This document shows, piece by piece, positions 24,432 through 36,000 of a stretch of 64,000 nt of DNA. The notes under the pieces were generated by a model. It searched no databases. It had not been told where the DNA came from and worked only from the letters and a program-made list of their open reading frames with translations. Position 1 is the first letter of the stretch, and every line of letters begins with the position of its first letter. Origin of the DNA: Balaenoptera acutorostrata (lineage: Eukaryota > Chordata > Mammalia > Artiodactyla > Balaenopteridae); assembly GCF_949987535.1 (NCBI RefSeq), contig NC_080067.1, forward strand, positions 41,203,533 to 41,267,532, in the 5' to 3' direction. The translations under genes were made by a program, and so were the position numbers.

Positions 24432-24475
24432 TATCACCTCTTTAGGCCTCTAAGAAGAAACCTAAAGAGGTGATA
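24432..24475. other. Perfect 15-bp inverted repeat (hairpin)
   Basis: Arms at 24432-24446 ('tatcacctctttagg') and 24461-24475 ('cctaaagaggtgata') are exact reverse complements with a 14-nt loop. It is not inside any repeat I recognise. There is no T-run for a Pol III terminator next to it. Function unknown. Confidence 0.9.
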
Positions 24476-27200
24476 TGGCCCTTGCTACTTCTTCCAAGCT
24501 TCCAAGCAGTGGGTAGTTCAAATGATTCAACTATCATTGCCGATATCAATGTCAAATTGGACCCAATGTATGCATTAGACACAGAGCATTGGTTAAAGTC
24601 ATCTCACCTCTGTGAGGAAGTCTATCAACTCCTTTACCAAATTGAGCCAAGTTCTTTTAAGACTCTCTTAAAGGATAGTGGCCACCACTATACTTAGAGC
24701 AAATGAGAGAGATCCCAAAGAAAGGATGAACCTTGGAGAGCAAGAGTCAGGGCACAAAGCTTTGCTTCCCTTCCATTGTCAAGTCTCCACCTTTTGCTGA
24801 CTTTGGAGGATCTGAGCTTGAATTTTTTCTGTCTTAAAGGGAGTCAGCATGCTACTCTACAATCTCCATGAAACTACAAATTCTTCCTAAAATTGAAAGG
24901 CTCTTATGTGCCAGTTAGGGTGCTGGGAGTGTGGGTGATTGGTACGGGGCTGAGGTCCCAGGGGTACAAAGCTGGTGGAGCTGGGTGAATACTGAAGCAG
25001 TCCAGGGCAGGAAAAGCCAGGGTATAAATCTACGGATTGCCCAAGGCCAAGCCGGGGAAGATGAATGTTGTGATCGAATCCCAGGAAATAGGCACAGAGC
25101 TAGAATGAGAGACAAGCCTAAAGGTTAGAAACCAGATAGGCTGGGGCTGTAATGGAGACCAAGCGGCAAGCGATGCAGGGGGTCCAAGATGGCTCCATGT
25201 TCTCACCTGAAGATGTAGACTCCTGCCTTTTAATCCAGTCTATGATGTTTTTACACTATCCAGTATCTTAAGGGATTTTTGATGGCTGTGTATGTTCCAT
25301 CCCTGGGGATCCTATTGTTAGATTACAGTGATTTTTAAGATTGATACTAATTTTTCATACAATTTAAAAGGAATATTACTAAACAAATCTGAATTTACCA
25401 ATTTAGTAAGAAAAATGGAGATCTTCATTATTAACAATATAAATACATTTAAGAGGTAGGGGAAATCTGGAAGCCATTAGGATGATCAGCGTTTTAGACA
25501 CCAAGTAACTCTGAACCCTGAAGAAGGTAGTGAATGAACAGGCAAAGTCTTGGAGATGTATGTAAGATACGGACTTTTTCTCTTTTTTTTAATCCAAAAC
25601 ACTGTAAATGGAAAAATGTCAGAGATTTTCTTTTTTAGTGAAGAATAAATAAAGTCAGGACTAAATTAGATGGTGAAGAAGAAGATTCACCTCAGATCTG
25701 TTATTGTATTTTTTAAAAACTTGCTCTAAATTCAGTTTCCATTTGTTAATTTTAGAAACCTTTGAGTGCTATTTATACCGAGTTTTGTTCTTGTAGACAA
25801 GGCATAAGTGTTTTATGGCCAAAGGGCTGCTCTCTGCTGTCTGTGCTGGGGGAAGTCCAATAAATTTGGTCATGAAGCCCAAGGGAGGTAACTGCTTACC
25901 AGTTACCTGCTAACTGCTGATTGAAAGGCAGGTATGGTAACCAGTGCTAGGACCCTCCCTTGAAGCCAGCAAAAAGCAGAGGAAGATGGATCTTGTATCT
26001 GGAGTCAATCCCATCTAAAATTTTTTTGCTTCTGAAAATAAGATTCGAGCAAGGTCTTCAACAGGAACCAAGAGTGGAATTGAGTTCAGAGTTCCTAGAA
26101 GATTGGGAGGATGCAGAGAAGTTCAGCACTGGGGCTGTGAGAACCCTTTCACAGGGCAAAGAGCAGTATGGCCAGGACGTCCTGCTTCTCCCAGCCTGGT
26201 TCCGACATCATGCCTTAGATGTCCTAAATAACAGTCCAACACCAGGGTTCCCAATACTTTGTGACTCTGAGCTGATTCTCTTCAGTCTGCCCTCTTGGTC
26301 AGTCCTAGTGGGGCCCCTAATCAAGATAGCATCTCTGTAGTGCAGGATGAGTTACTCATTTGAGCAAGCAGCCATGGGAATGATTATGCCCATCCACATT
26401 CTTCCCAGCAGAGCCCCAGGACATGCTGGAATATCTGGAATCCTGTGGGCAGTTCCTCTTGCAGCTCCCACCATTTCCAGTATCTGCTCACAGCTGGCCT
26501 GCAAATCCCTTGACAACTTCACAGGGTTGAGGACTTGGTATCCAGGCTCTTTTTATACCAGCCTCTGGCTTTGACAAGACTGTCCTCTCACATCAGGGGC
26601 ATTTGATGATTGAAGAATCTTAACTCTACTTGGCAGGTGAGAGACAGTGGGACTGATCTGATGGGGGTGTTCTGGCAGGTTCCCTTCCCAGGTGCCCCAG
26701 ATGTTTCATTGCAGCCTGCATTTCCACAACAACAAGCCTAGTAAATCAAATGTGAAGGTATATGATCTGATACGATAACAAAGTAACAGGGGCCTGAATG
26801 TGCTGCAGCCCACTCGGGGTGAGCTAGGTCTTTGTGAATGCCCCCTGAGCACTCTTCACTCGGCTCAGAAAGTGCCCCTGTTCTCTCCTGTACCTGGACA
26901 CAAGCAAGTACAGTCAGCCAGGCCAGCAAGAAAAGGGGACAGTCCAACCCTCTCACAGCTTTTCTCTCTGCAGAGCTTGCTGGTAGTGCTAGCTCCAGAA
27001 GCTCCTCACCTTCCCATGACCTTGGCTCCTTTTGCTTCCTTGCCCATTCTACCCTCACCTCAACAAAGAGTCAATTACAGGAACAGGCAAGTCTGAATCT
27101 CCCTGCTATTGCTGCCCCTATAGCCCCTGCCATCCCTATGTTCTTATGACTGCATGCCCCCCTCCCCAGATCCTAGGTACAGGAAGACATCTGTTTATTG
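24476..27200. other. Unique sequence, no gene seen
   Basis: 2.7 kb with several chance-length frames (24470-24697, 75 codons; 25960-26340, 126 codons; 26738-27058 minus, 106 codons). None has a family signature, a signal peptide or flanking splice sites that make an exon. No repeat was recognised. Confidence 0.5.
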
Positions 27201-27201
27201 C

Positions 27202-27460
27202 AGTGGTTCTCAAAACGTAGTCCCTCACCTGCAGCACCCATTGTCATCTGGGAACTTGTGAGAAAGACAAATTCTTAGGCCCCAAGCCAGACCTCCCAAA
27301 TGAGAAATACTGGGATTGGGGCCCAGCATTCTATACCTAGCAAGACTACCAGGTGATTCTGATACATGCCAAAGTTTGATAATTTGCATTTCTAACAATT
27401 TCCTAGGTAATGCTGATGCTGTTGATTGGAAGGCCACACACTGAGCACCACTGTTCGTGG
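27202..27460. mobile_element. MER5A-type hAT transposon, fused inverted copies
   Basis: 27202-27384 reads as MER5A in one direction: terminal 'cagtggttctcaaaa', 'atctgggaacttgtgagaaa', 'ggattggggcccagcattct' and 'ccaggtgattctgatacatg'. At about 27384 it switches into the 3' part of the other orientation: 'taatttgcatttctaacaat', 'ggtaatgctgatgctgttga' and terminal 'ctgagcaccactg'. The unit therefore has hAT termini at both ends but a snapback interior. Confidence 0.75.
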
Positions 27461-27486
27461 GCTTGGAGAAATTATTCTCTACTAGG

Positions 27487-27695
27487 GTTTGCCAAAGGAG
27501 AGCCATGGTCCAAATCCAGCCCGCTGTCTGTTTTGTAAATAAAGTTTTATTGGAACATGGCCACACCCATTAATTTACATATTGTCTCTGGATGTTCTCA
27601 TACTACAGTGGCAGAATTGAATAGTTGCAACAGAGATGATATGGCTAGGAAAGCTGAAAATATTGTCAGATAAATGTGGTTGACCCCTGCTCTAC
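27487..27695 (-). mobile_element. Ancient hAT-like DNA transposon, non-autonomous
   Basis: About 210 bp between 'agggtttgccaaaggagag' and 'gtggttgacccctgct', with 'taaataaagttttattggaa' and 'catggccacacccattaatt'. This is the well-known mammalian element whose sense text contains 'gtgttccaataaaacttt'. MER3-like is my best guess, but the name is unverified. Confidence 0.7.
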
Positions 27696-27699
27696 ACAG

Positions 27700-28515
27700 A
27701 CATATCCTCTTTGGCACAGACTACGTGGCTCCTTTCCAAATGGAGTTTAGGCAAAGACAATAACAATAATAACTCAGCAGGGAACCAGACACTTGCATAT
27801 TGCTTCTGTCTAGAAATGAAAGGGCTTTCTTCAAACCCATGAAAGCAGCTGTAGCTGAGATCAGAAGTCTCTGGTAGAGGCTGTCACTGGCAATGTGACT
27901 GGGGCTACCTCAGCACTGGGGGCTGGACCAGTAGCAGAATTCGCAGGTGCACGTGAATGGAGAGGCAGAAGTGCTGGCTGTCAGTTATGTACCAAAGAAG
28001 CGAATTTTTAGTAGTATACTCATTCCTTGACTTAAAAAAAAAAAAAAAAAAAGCAACTCTACAGATTTTTTAAGGCAGCATACTCATTGCTCTTTCAGAT
28101 CAACATGTCGAAAAACTGAAAGATTTTAAGAAAGGCATATTTGATTAGTTTGGACTCTTTTTAAAAAGCGGTAATTGAATTCTTTCCCCTAGCAGCTAAG
28201 AAACCCCATTTTTCTCTGTTGACTCTCTCTTCAGTGATTAAAAATGCTTTCCCCACACTTCCCAGTTGCAAGCTTTTCCAGAACATGAGCAATCTGTAAA
28301 TGTCTAAAGCTGGAGAATATCATTAGGTCAGGCTTCCAATTTAGATGTGTGGTTCTGTCTCTGATATTCATGGGGAGGGAGGGTATCCTCTGCTTTGAAA
28401 AGAGGGTATTTTCACTTTTTCTTAAGAAGTACAGAAAATGGGAATAGCCATTCTGAGACAGCAATCTCTGAAGTTCAAGAAGGCAATCTGGTAGAGTGGC
28501 AAGAAATAGCTGCTG
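27700..28515. other. Unique sequence with an A18 run
   Basis: Poly(A) at about 28034-28051. Near-copies of 'atactcatt' lie about 65 bp apart on either side (28018 and 28080). No retroposed gene could be recognised between or beside them, so a processed pseudogene is not supported. Confidence 0.5.
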
Positions 28516-28519
28516 GAAT

Positions 28520-28695
28520 TTGGCTGGAATTTTTGAATACCCAGATTGAAATCTCAGTCCTTTATTTCTCTATTACTGTGGCCTTGGGCAAGTTGCTTAA
28601 TCTTTGCCTCTCTGAACCTGTTTCCTCATCTATAAAATAAGGATAATCACATCTAGATCAAAGATTAACTTAAACTTGATGTGATAGGTCCCTAA
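28520..28695 (+). mobile_element. MIR SINE
   Basis: 'ggccttgggcaagttgctta', 'gcctctctgaacctgtttcc' and 'tcatctataaaataaggata' make a clear MIR core. Confidence 0.9.
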
Positions 28696-29334
28696 CATGG
28701 TATGGGGGCCCTCAATCAAAGTTATCTGCATTTGTTCCTCTGGCCTCTTGGTAGAAATTTTCTTTTTCTGTTTTAGGATTTCTTTGCTTTGTAATTTCAG
28801 AAAATTTAGCAGAACTGAGAAAAGAGAGGTGAGGTTCTTTGGAAACAAATTGTGCTGCTTTAGGAGAGCTAAAAGAACATCTCTAATGTGAGGAAAGTGA
28901 TCCTTTTATTCATCTCTCCTGAGTAGCCACCTTTGAAATTGCTTAGTCCTGGGTTAAACATCTCTCCAAGATTCTGGAGGAGGAATTCCTGGCTGAGGAG
29001 AAGGATTCGAGGCACATCCTAACTAACACCTGTGGCGGGGGGAAAAACTACGTGTATAGATAATTCTAACAGAATTATCAAAGATAAGATCTAACAGCTC
29101 CACAAAGATAATAATTACTAACTAATATCTCAGCCTCTGTAGTCTACAGATACCCAATAACTTATGGATCCATTAAGAGGAGAATCTTTGTGATCTCCAG
29201 AAATAAAAATACCTCGTCAACAGGTGTTTGGTTATTAATGGCTCTGTGTGTTATTAAATTATTTATTAATTTAACTAATAAATTAATTAGAGAAAAGGAC
29301 TGCCGTGTTCTTGCTATTCAACATGAATTCTCAT
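28696..29334. other. Unique sequence, no gene seen
   Basis: No repeat or coding signal recognised. Includes an AT-rich patch at 29240-29290 ('taaattatttattaatttaa'). Confidence 0.5.
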
Positions 29335-29600
29335 TCAAGGCAAAATTCACATTCACTTCCTCAGAGAGGACTTTCCATCCACCAGTCTGAAGTGACCTCT
29401 CTCCAGCCACACTCTTACCCCTAGCCATGTCACTATATCATTATTTGAAATGGTATGGTTTATTTATCTGATTACTTGTTTTTTGTTGGTCTCTCCAACC
29501 AGAATGAAAAATGCCTTGGCCTTATTCATTGCTGCATCCTCAGGGCTCAGAGTAGTATCTGACAGGTACTCAATAAACAAGTATTTGATGAAGGACTTGA
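29335..29600 (+). mobile_element. L2 LINE 3' end
   Basis: 'cttcctcagagaggactttc', 'tgcatcctcagggctcagag' and 'gacaggtactcaataaacaa' follow the L2 3' order. Confidence 0.75.
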
Positions 29601-29734
29601 TTTCTCCCCAGAACAGTTTTTAAAAATCTGGCTAGAATTCGAGTTCCACCGTAAAAGGGAGCTTTCAAACTTAAGTGATTTAGTAGTCTCTCGTTTTAGA
29701 AAGAATTTCTTCTATTTTGGGGTTTGTGGTTATC

Positions 29735-30370
29735 ATTCATTGGCTCATTTCTGATCCTTATGCCTTTTATTTCTAGTCTTACTGTACAGGTTCAGTCAAT
29801 ACAATATTGAATATAATCATAATAATGGGCATCTTTTGCTTATTTCTGATCTTGAAGGGAAAGCTTTCAACATTTCCCAATAAGTATGGTATTTGCTATA
29901 GGATGCTCATTATCAAGTTAGGAAAGTTCTCTTCTATTCCTAATTTGCTAAGCTATTTTTTTAATCATGTATGGATGATAAACAAATAGTTTTGCTGTAC
30001 CTATTAGAATGATTATAGGGTTTTTCTCTTATATTATCAAATGTTAAACCATCCTTACATTCCTGATGTGAATTCAACTGGGTCATGATACATTATCTTT
30101 TCCATATTTTGCTGGGCTTAATTTGCTAATATTTTGCTTAGGATCTTGGCATCTATGTTTATGAGTGGGATTAACCAGTAATTTTCCTTTCTCGTAATGT
30201 CCTTTGTCCAGTATGGATATCAAGGTTATGTTGGCCTCATAGATAAAGTAGGAATATTCCTTCTTTTTCTAATTTCTGGAAGTTTGTGTAGGATGCGTGT
30301 TATTTCTCCCTGCAATATTTGATAGAGTTCACTAATGAAGCCATCTAGGCCTTGAGTTTTCCTGTGCTTC
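29735..30370 (-). mobile_element. L1 ORF2 reverse-transcriptase-region fragment, antisense
   Basis: Antisense L1 ORF2: 'ttgaatataatcataataat', 'gggcatcttttgcttatttc', 'ccatccttacattcctgatg', 'ttcaactgggtcatgataca' and 'taatttctggaagtttgtgt'. It lies upstream (in L1 sense) of the region seen at 51.4-53.4 kb. Its reading frame is broken throughout. Confidence 0.85.
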
Positions 30371-31019
30371 TCAGGTGTTAGGAAAGCAGCAGATCTTATT
30401 AATCCAATTTTAGGGCTTGACAGGATGCAAAGTTGGACTGCAGTCCCTTCAATGACCAGTCTACTTCCAATTCAGTCTAACTTCTGGGGTTTAGCTATTT
30501 AGGGTCCCAAAGTAAAGTGTAGGGAGTTTATCAAGCCCCCTACCATCATCCAGGCCCAGGAAGGATGTACAAAGTGCTGTTCAGCTCATCAGCCTTTTCC
30601 TTTGATAATCAGCGGAAGAACCTGGGGGCAAGGCAGCCCCTAAATCCAAGCTTATTGCTTGGGTTTCCAGCTTCTCCCAGATCTTGGTTCGATGGTGCTC
30701 CACTGTCCTGTTACTTTTCTAGTGTCTTCAAACATATGTACTTTTATTCCGTCCAGCTTTTTTATTCTCTTCAGTTGGATAGCTTTTCTGAACTACATAG
30801 TCCACTATTACCAGACAGTTGTTTGGTTGTTCCTTCCTCAAACAAAAAAGCAGACTAGAATCTGGACACCCAAGTGAAGTCTTTCTAAATAATAACTTGT
30901 GGTGGTCCTGGTGGTCCACATACCTATTCCTAATATGCTGCCTTTGCCCAAAAACTCTTTGGATCTCCTCATTAGCATCATCTTCAGGGCCAGGCTTGAT
31001 CCACACCCCCTTATGCACA
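30371..31019. other. Unassigned sequence
   Basis: No repeat confidently assigned. Opposing 85-97-codon frames at 30565-31104 have no recognisable domain. Confidence 0.45.
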
Positions 31020-31260
31020 TCAGTTCAAAAAGTATTCCTGAATTCTTACTGGTACCAGATGCCCTGTAGGTACTAAGAATACAGAGCAGAATAACAGGGG
31101 TCACAGTCTACTGCAGAGACAGGCATCAAGACAGAAACATTACAGCAAAATGTAGGTACTATTACAGACAGGAACCAAGGTTATTTGCACAGAGAGGACA
31201 GACAGCATACTGATACTGCCTGAGGAGCTAGTTAATAGGTTATATTCTAGTCTGGGCTCT
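31020..31260 (-). repeat. Ancient interspersed repeat fragment
   Basis: 'accagatgccctgtaggtac', 'taagaatacagagcagaata' and 'gaggacagacagcatactga' recall the 'caggcactgttctagg...gaacaaaacagacaa' family seen at 1.56 and 17.5 kb. Confidence 0.4.
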
Positions 31261-31384
31261 AAAGGAAGAGCAGAAGTTCAACAGTAGAGAAGAGGAGGAA
31301 TTGTCACTCCAGGGAGAGGACAAAGAGTGCAAAGAGGAAACAGGGACAAGTTGAGAGGCCACCAGGCACACCGTGACACCCTGT

Positions 31385-31580
31385 GTGAGGATATTGGCTC
31401 TGATAGCACTTCCCTGGTCATGTTACTTAACCTTCTAAGTCTCACTTCCCACTTCTGTAAAATAAGGATAACAATCGTTTCTACCTCATCAGACAGTTTA
31501 ATTAAATGAGATTTTACCTGTAAAGGGCATGAAACAATACTTAATACATAACAAGCACTCATTAATTATTACAGTATATG
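31385..31580 (+). mobile_element. MIR SINE
   Basis: 'gttacttaaccttctaagtc', 'cttctgtaaaataaggataa', 'tctacctcatcagacagttt' and 'acataacaagcactcattaa' follow the MIR consensus to its 3' end. Confidence 0.88.
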
Positions 31581-31849
31581 ATGTAGGGGAAGGGGGTGGT
31601 AAGGGATAGGAAAAACAGACTTTGTTCTCATTAATTTCAGCTGGCTATTAAAGAAAATAAAACACTATTGGGAATATTCAGAGAGTTACGTTAGAGTTGG
31701 AAAAACATGGAAAGGAGTTAGAGGATCCCCCACAAAGAGCTCTAGGACCAGCTTGCATGAGGCAGGATTATAGGAATTAGTGTTTAGATTCCCATTCCCA
31801 GGATGAGCTCTGAAGGAGATGGCACTTATCTGGATGAACAAGGCTGAAC

Positions 31850-32045
31850 TTACTTTATTTATTTATTTATACATTTGTATTAAATATTTTTTTAACTCAA
31901 TATATCAAAAGTATTATTTCAACATGTAAATGATACACATTATTAAGGACATACTATATATACTTCTTTGCAATTTGATATGTATTTATCATTTTGGAGT
32001 AGCCACATTTCAAGTGGCTTGGTGGGTGGCTATCATATTGGATTT
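31850..32045 (+). mobile_element. (TTTA)n plus ancient DNA-transposon fragment
   Basis: A short (TTTA)n run (31852-31872) followed by 'tttttttaactcaatatatc', 'cacatttcaagtggcttggt' and 'gtggctatcatattgga'. This is the end of an old, widely dispersed mammalian element. The family name is not assigned. Confidence 0.5.
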
Positions 32046-32319
32046 CTCATGTCTTGATGATATCTAGGATTTTTATTGCCTATTTTCCGATTAACCGATT
32101 TAAAACCATGCTGTTGCTTTATCTTAAGCTAGAATGATGGTGAAAGTGTAAGCTTATGCTGTGTATAGCATTGTGTAGACAACTTTATAGTATCTTTCCA
32201 CCAGTGCAACCTTCGCTAGCTTGGCGATAGTCAGTGATGGTTCTCTCAGGGGCCCTACAGTTACTTCAAAGTACAATAGGTCGTCTCTCTGGTGTGTTTG
32301 TGCCCTAGGCACATCCCCT
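32046..32319. other. Unique sequence
   Basis: Nothing recognised. Confidence 0.5.
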
Positions 32320-32675
32320 TCCTCAGAGCAACCCCACCTGTTCCTCTCCACTTCTGTACCTTCACTGCCTCTTTATCTCTCTGGAGATGTCTCCCCCAGC
32401 CCATGGCTGCTCAAATCCCACCTTACTGCCAAGCCCTACCTCTTCTGTGGACCCCTCCTCTTACTAATCCAGTCTCCACTACCTTCCTCATGGCTGCAGC
32501 AACCGCACTGCACAACTAAGCATTTTACTCCTTCCCTCTTTGCTTTTCTGTACTTACTCTTCCAAGTCACCATTCATATCTGTCAACCCAAAGGGCAACC
32601 TTTTTCAAGGCAAGGATCAAGCCTCCCCGCCTCACGTGGTACTCCCTTCTCAATAAATGCTCTTGAATTCAAAAA
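32320..32675 (+). mobile_element. L2 LINE 3' portion
   Basis: 'tgctcaaatcccaccttact', 'tctgtggacccctcctctta', 'ctgtacttactcttccaagt' and 'ctcaataaatgctcttgaat' in L2 order. The 159-codon plus frame 32221-32700 runs through it and is not a gene. Confidence 0.7.
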
Positions 32676-32929
32676 TAACAGCCAGCGAGTGACAGAATAA
32701 GTGGTGAGGTCTTATTCTCCCTCCATACCCTCATTCTGGAAAGGGTTGAAGACAGGATATTCAAAAGAAAATAGCTCGATCTAGTTGAGAAATATGTGAT
32801 TTATCTATTCATCTGCACAAATTGGAACCTGTGTTAAATTGCCAAGCTGAAAATGGTTACCACAGCAGTGCCAGGAAGAAGATGCTGAAGAGAAAGGCTT
32901 TTTCTTATCTTTAAAACCTTTTCTTCACG

Positions 32930-33165
32930 GATGAGAGTGGCACAGTAGCTTAAGGAGAAAACACCAGCCCAGGAATCGGATGAATTGGGTTTGAGGTCAG
33001 CGTCTATCCTGTCATTTCTTCTCTGCAAAGTCAGTTAACCTCTGGAGTGTCAATTAGACATTCATGAGGCAAGAGCAGGACCTACCCTGCCCACTTTGAA
33101 TCAGAATAATGAGTCTAGTGGGTTCAAATGAGACAGATCTATATGGATACACAGTAGCTCTTTCA
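32930..33165 (+). mobile_element. MIR SINE
   Basis: Starts 'gagagtggcacagtagctta', then 'ggaatcggatgaattgggtt' and 'gcaaagtcagttaacctctg'. The 3' half is degraded. Confidence 0.75.
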
Positions 33166-35829
33166 CAGAGGCAGGATCTGGCTTATGCTCAGGAAGAAAA
33201 ACCTGGAAATAAACATTCCATCTTTATTAGCCTCACCACCTCTCCTACAGTCTAATAGAGTGGGGCTCAGCAGTAGTGAGGGAGCTAGAATAAGACAAAT
33301 GTTAATTCTGCCATATTCTAAAAAGGATCCTACAGGAGTGAAGCCTATTTTCAAAGGTAGGGACAAGAAATGGGGGGGGGGGTGGGGGATTTGGGCTAAG
33401 ATTAGAACAAAGAGCTTGAGAGGTGTTTTGGCCCTCAGGGATGTCGCAGAGTGCTGATTTGGGGCAGAGGAGAGGGGAAGAGAAACCTCCTCCTCAGCTG
33501 ACTTGTGCAAGGGAGGGGGTGCCCTCCCAACCATGCGTCAGCCTCTTACCTCTACTGAAACGGCGAGGATGAGCCCCGTGGGGTTGGAAAGAAAAAAAAG
33601 TATATTTGAGGCCAAATCTCTTAGAGGAATTTGACATGTTTGCCTCAGGTAGATACCGTGAAGCTGTTTGGCCTCCATGTCACCCCTAAACACAGCACGC
33701 CAAGCACAGCCACTACACTAATTTTTGTAATTACCAATTAATTTCCAGTTTTTGTATATTTTTGTTTTCCAGCTTTATTCTGTTCTCCTCAAGTCCAAGA
33801 AAAACTGCAGTAGGAGTTCCCTCTTTTCCATTCAGTGAAACTAGGAAATGTCTCAGGATATAAATGAACGTAATAATTCTGTGTTATTGAAAGCTGCTCG
33901 CAGCAAAAATGGATGTATTCTTAAATAACCAAAGACAGCGATTTGGGAGCTGTTTTAAACAAGCTCTTGTTTCTATTTTGCCATTCTATTTCATATAACT
34001 TTCAGGTATAAAGTAGAACCTCTCTGAATTGTTTTCTTGGCATTCTTTGTTCAAAATATTGAAGTAATGGACTTGCAGTCTTTAATCCTAAGAATGCGGT
34101 CATCTTTCTTTCCAGTTATAAATGCTCACAATACATGGTCCGATTTTCATGTATCAAGACAAATACCTTTGTGTACTTAATCAATAAGCTTTCAGCCACA
34201 TTGTAACTTGTAGCCTCAACACCAGGAGTTCTGATTGGTGAAGGCCGTCATCGGTCCCAACCAACTGTTTTCGAAAGGAAGCTGGTGTTGACATTTTTAT
34301 TGTTTTTTTTTTTTCCTCCTAAGAAAACAATAGATTGTGGGTTTGAGGTAAACATTCCCAAAGCAGAATGTTTTATTTGAGGAAGCTCTCTCTTTCTATG
34401 TTTGAATATGTGCACTGCCAATGGGGTGCACGAACCCTTACGTGAGCAAGCGGTAAGGGGCAGACTCAGGACTGTAAAGAACCTCAAATACTCGGGAAAA
34501 GCAGCCTCCTTCCTTCCTCCTTTACACCTGGTGACCAATGTGGGAAACACCCGCTCAGCCCTGCCCAGGTTTGGTACTTTTAAAGGACAGTCAAACTGAA
34601 CTGGATGAGTATTACTCTGAAGGTTAGGGACAATGTGCCGGGGACTAGCAAAGAGAAGTTTAAACCGTACAGTGAACTCAGAAGATTCTGGTGGAACAAT
34701 CTGGCTATGTAAACCTTGTTTTAGATGACTTTGAAAGGCTAAAGAACATCCCCATTTGGAAAAGTCTTGTTTGTTTTCTTCTCTGAAGTCAGCTCTAATC
34801 ATTCTAATGCATTTATTGGCCCTTGATGATTTTTCAGGCATAGCCAGCGCTAATCTTGCTGTTTGCAGGTAGGTAGAGCTAACTCCGATGGACCTATTTC
34901 AACATGTATATTATGCAAATTCTAAAAATAAGTGAGAAACTCTCTTTTGTTTAATTTTTGTAAAAGCCACAAAAACTATAAAATTAAAATCCAATATAAT
35001 TACTGAATAGGGCAACCACTTTCATTCTCCTGTGCTTAAAATGCAACTTTTCTACCAGAACGAGGCAAAGATTTCTCACCATGTTTTGCTTAGATTGGCC
35101 TCATTTACCAAAGAGCTCAGTCACAGCACATCAGAACCAATCAACCAGATAGAATGTTCAATATTTCCACTTGTTCATCTCTGCCTCCTGTGACTTTAAG
35201 CCCTCCCACCAATTATAGGGCCAAAAGAACATTGTAGAGGAGTCTAAAGCTTTCTGGCAAATACACAGTTTAATTAAACATATGATTTCTACTGTCCTAA
35301 GTTTTCTGGGTAAGCCTTATCTGTCTGGGTATATATTTAACAGGAATACTCATTTTTTCAACATTTTCAGTGACAATTATTCTAAAAATAGGAGTAGTCA
35401 GCAGCTGTGTAATCACTCAGGAAGTTTACATGAGCAGCATTGGGGCTGGGAAGCCTGAGGTTCACAAGGAATTCTATTTGAGTGGCTCTGGCATTCACAG
35501 AACCAGTTACTTCAGTTCAGATTCCTTTCATCTTAATTAGGACAGGCGACGTAATGACACAATCAAACACATAAGAAGAATTATAAAACATTTGGGAAGA
35601 CTGCTGGCTGCTGATCTGGTGGTATTTACTAGAATATATTGATGTGCATGTATAAAAATATTGGGCTGAGGAGTAGCAATCACCACTGTGCCTTGAGGCA
35701 AGAGAAATAACACACTCTGGCTACCAGAAACCACACCAGGTCATCAGAAGCTAGGCATCCTTTTACAAAACATTCAAGAGCCATGTGACATGGCAGAGTC
35801 AGGCAGGATTGAGTGGAATTCTCATAACA
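33166..35829. other. Repeat-poor unique block
   Basis: 2.7 kb in which I recognise no interspersed repeat, only a G-run at 33372-33388. It contains homeodomain-type TAATTA motifs (33728-33733) and the 12-bp palindrome GTTTAATTAAAC (35268-35279). At 34248-34841 it holds the longest open frame of the window (197 codons, minus) in a stretch with more CpGs than its surroundings. No exon could be defended. A conserved non-coding (enhancer-like) block is the most reasonable guess. Confidence 0.4.
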
Positions 35830-36000
35830 CTTGCTAACGAAGAGACCTTGTATCGGTCACTAAAATTCTATGTGACTCAGCGTTCTTCCCTGAAAAATGG
35901 GAGAGCTGTCAAGTCTCAGTTGTTATTTATAAGGCATAGATGAGGTAATGTATGTAAAGAGCTTGGTACAAGTTCTCTGTAAAGAGATTATTACTGTGAG
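35830..36000 (+). mobile_element. MIR SINE fragment
   Basis: 'ccttgtatcggtcactaaaa', 'cttccctgaaaaatgggaga', 'atagatgaggtaatgtatgt' and 'aaagagcttggtacaagtt' follow MIR. Confidence 0.75.

Noticed and set aside
25960..26340. 126-codon plus open frame
   Set aside because: No domain, and nothing suggests an exon or processed pseudogene around it.
28018..28092. Poly(A) run flanked by near-copies of 'atactcatt', as in a processed pseudogene
   Set aside because: The copies are only 9 bp plus weak extension, and no cDNA-like sequence lies between them.
32221..32700. 159-codon plus open frame
   Set aside because: It runs through an L2 3' fragment and has no domain.
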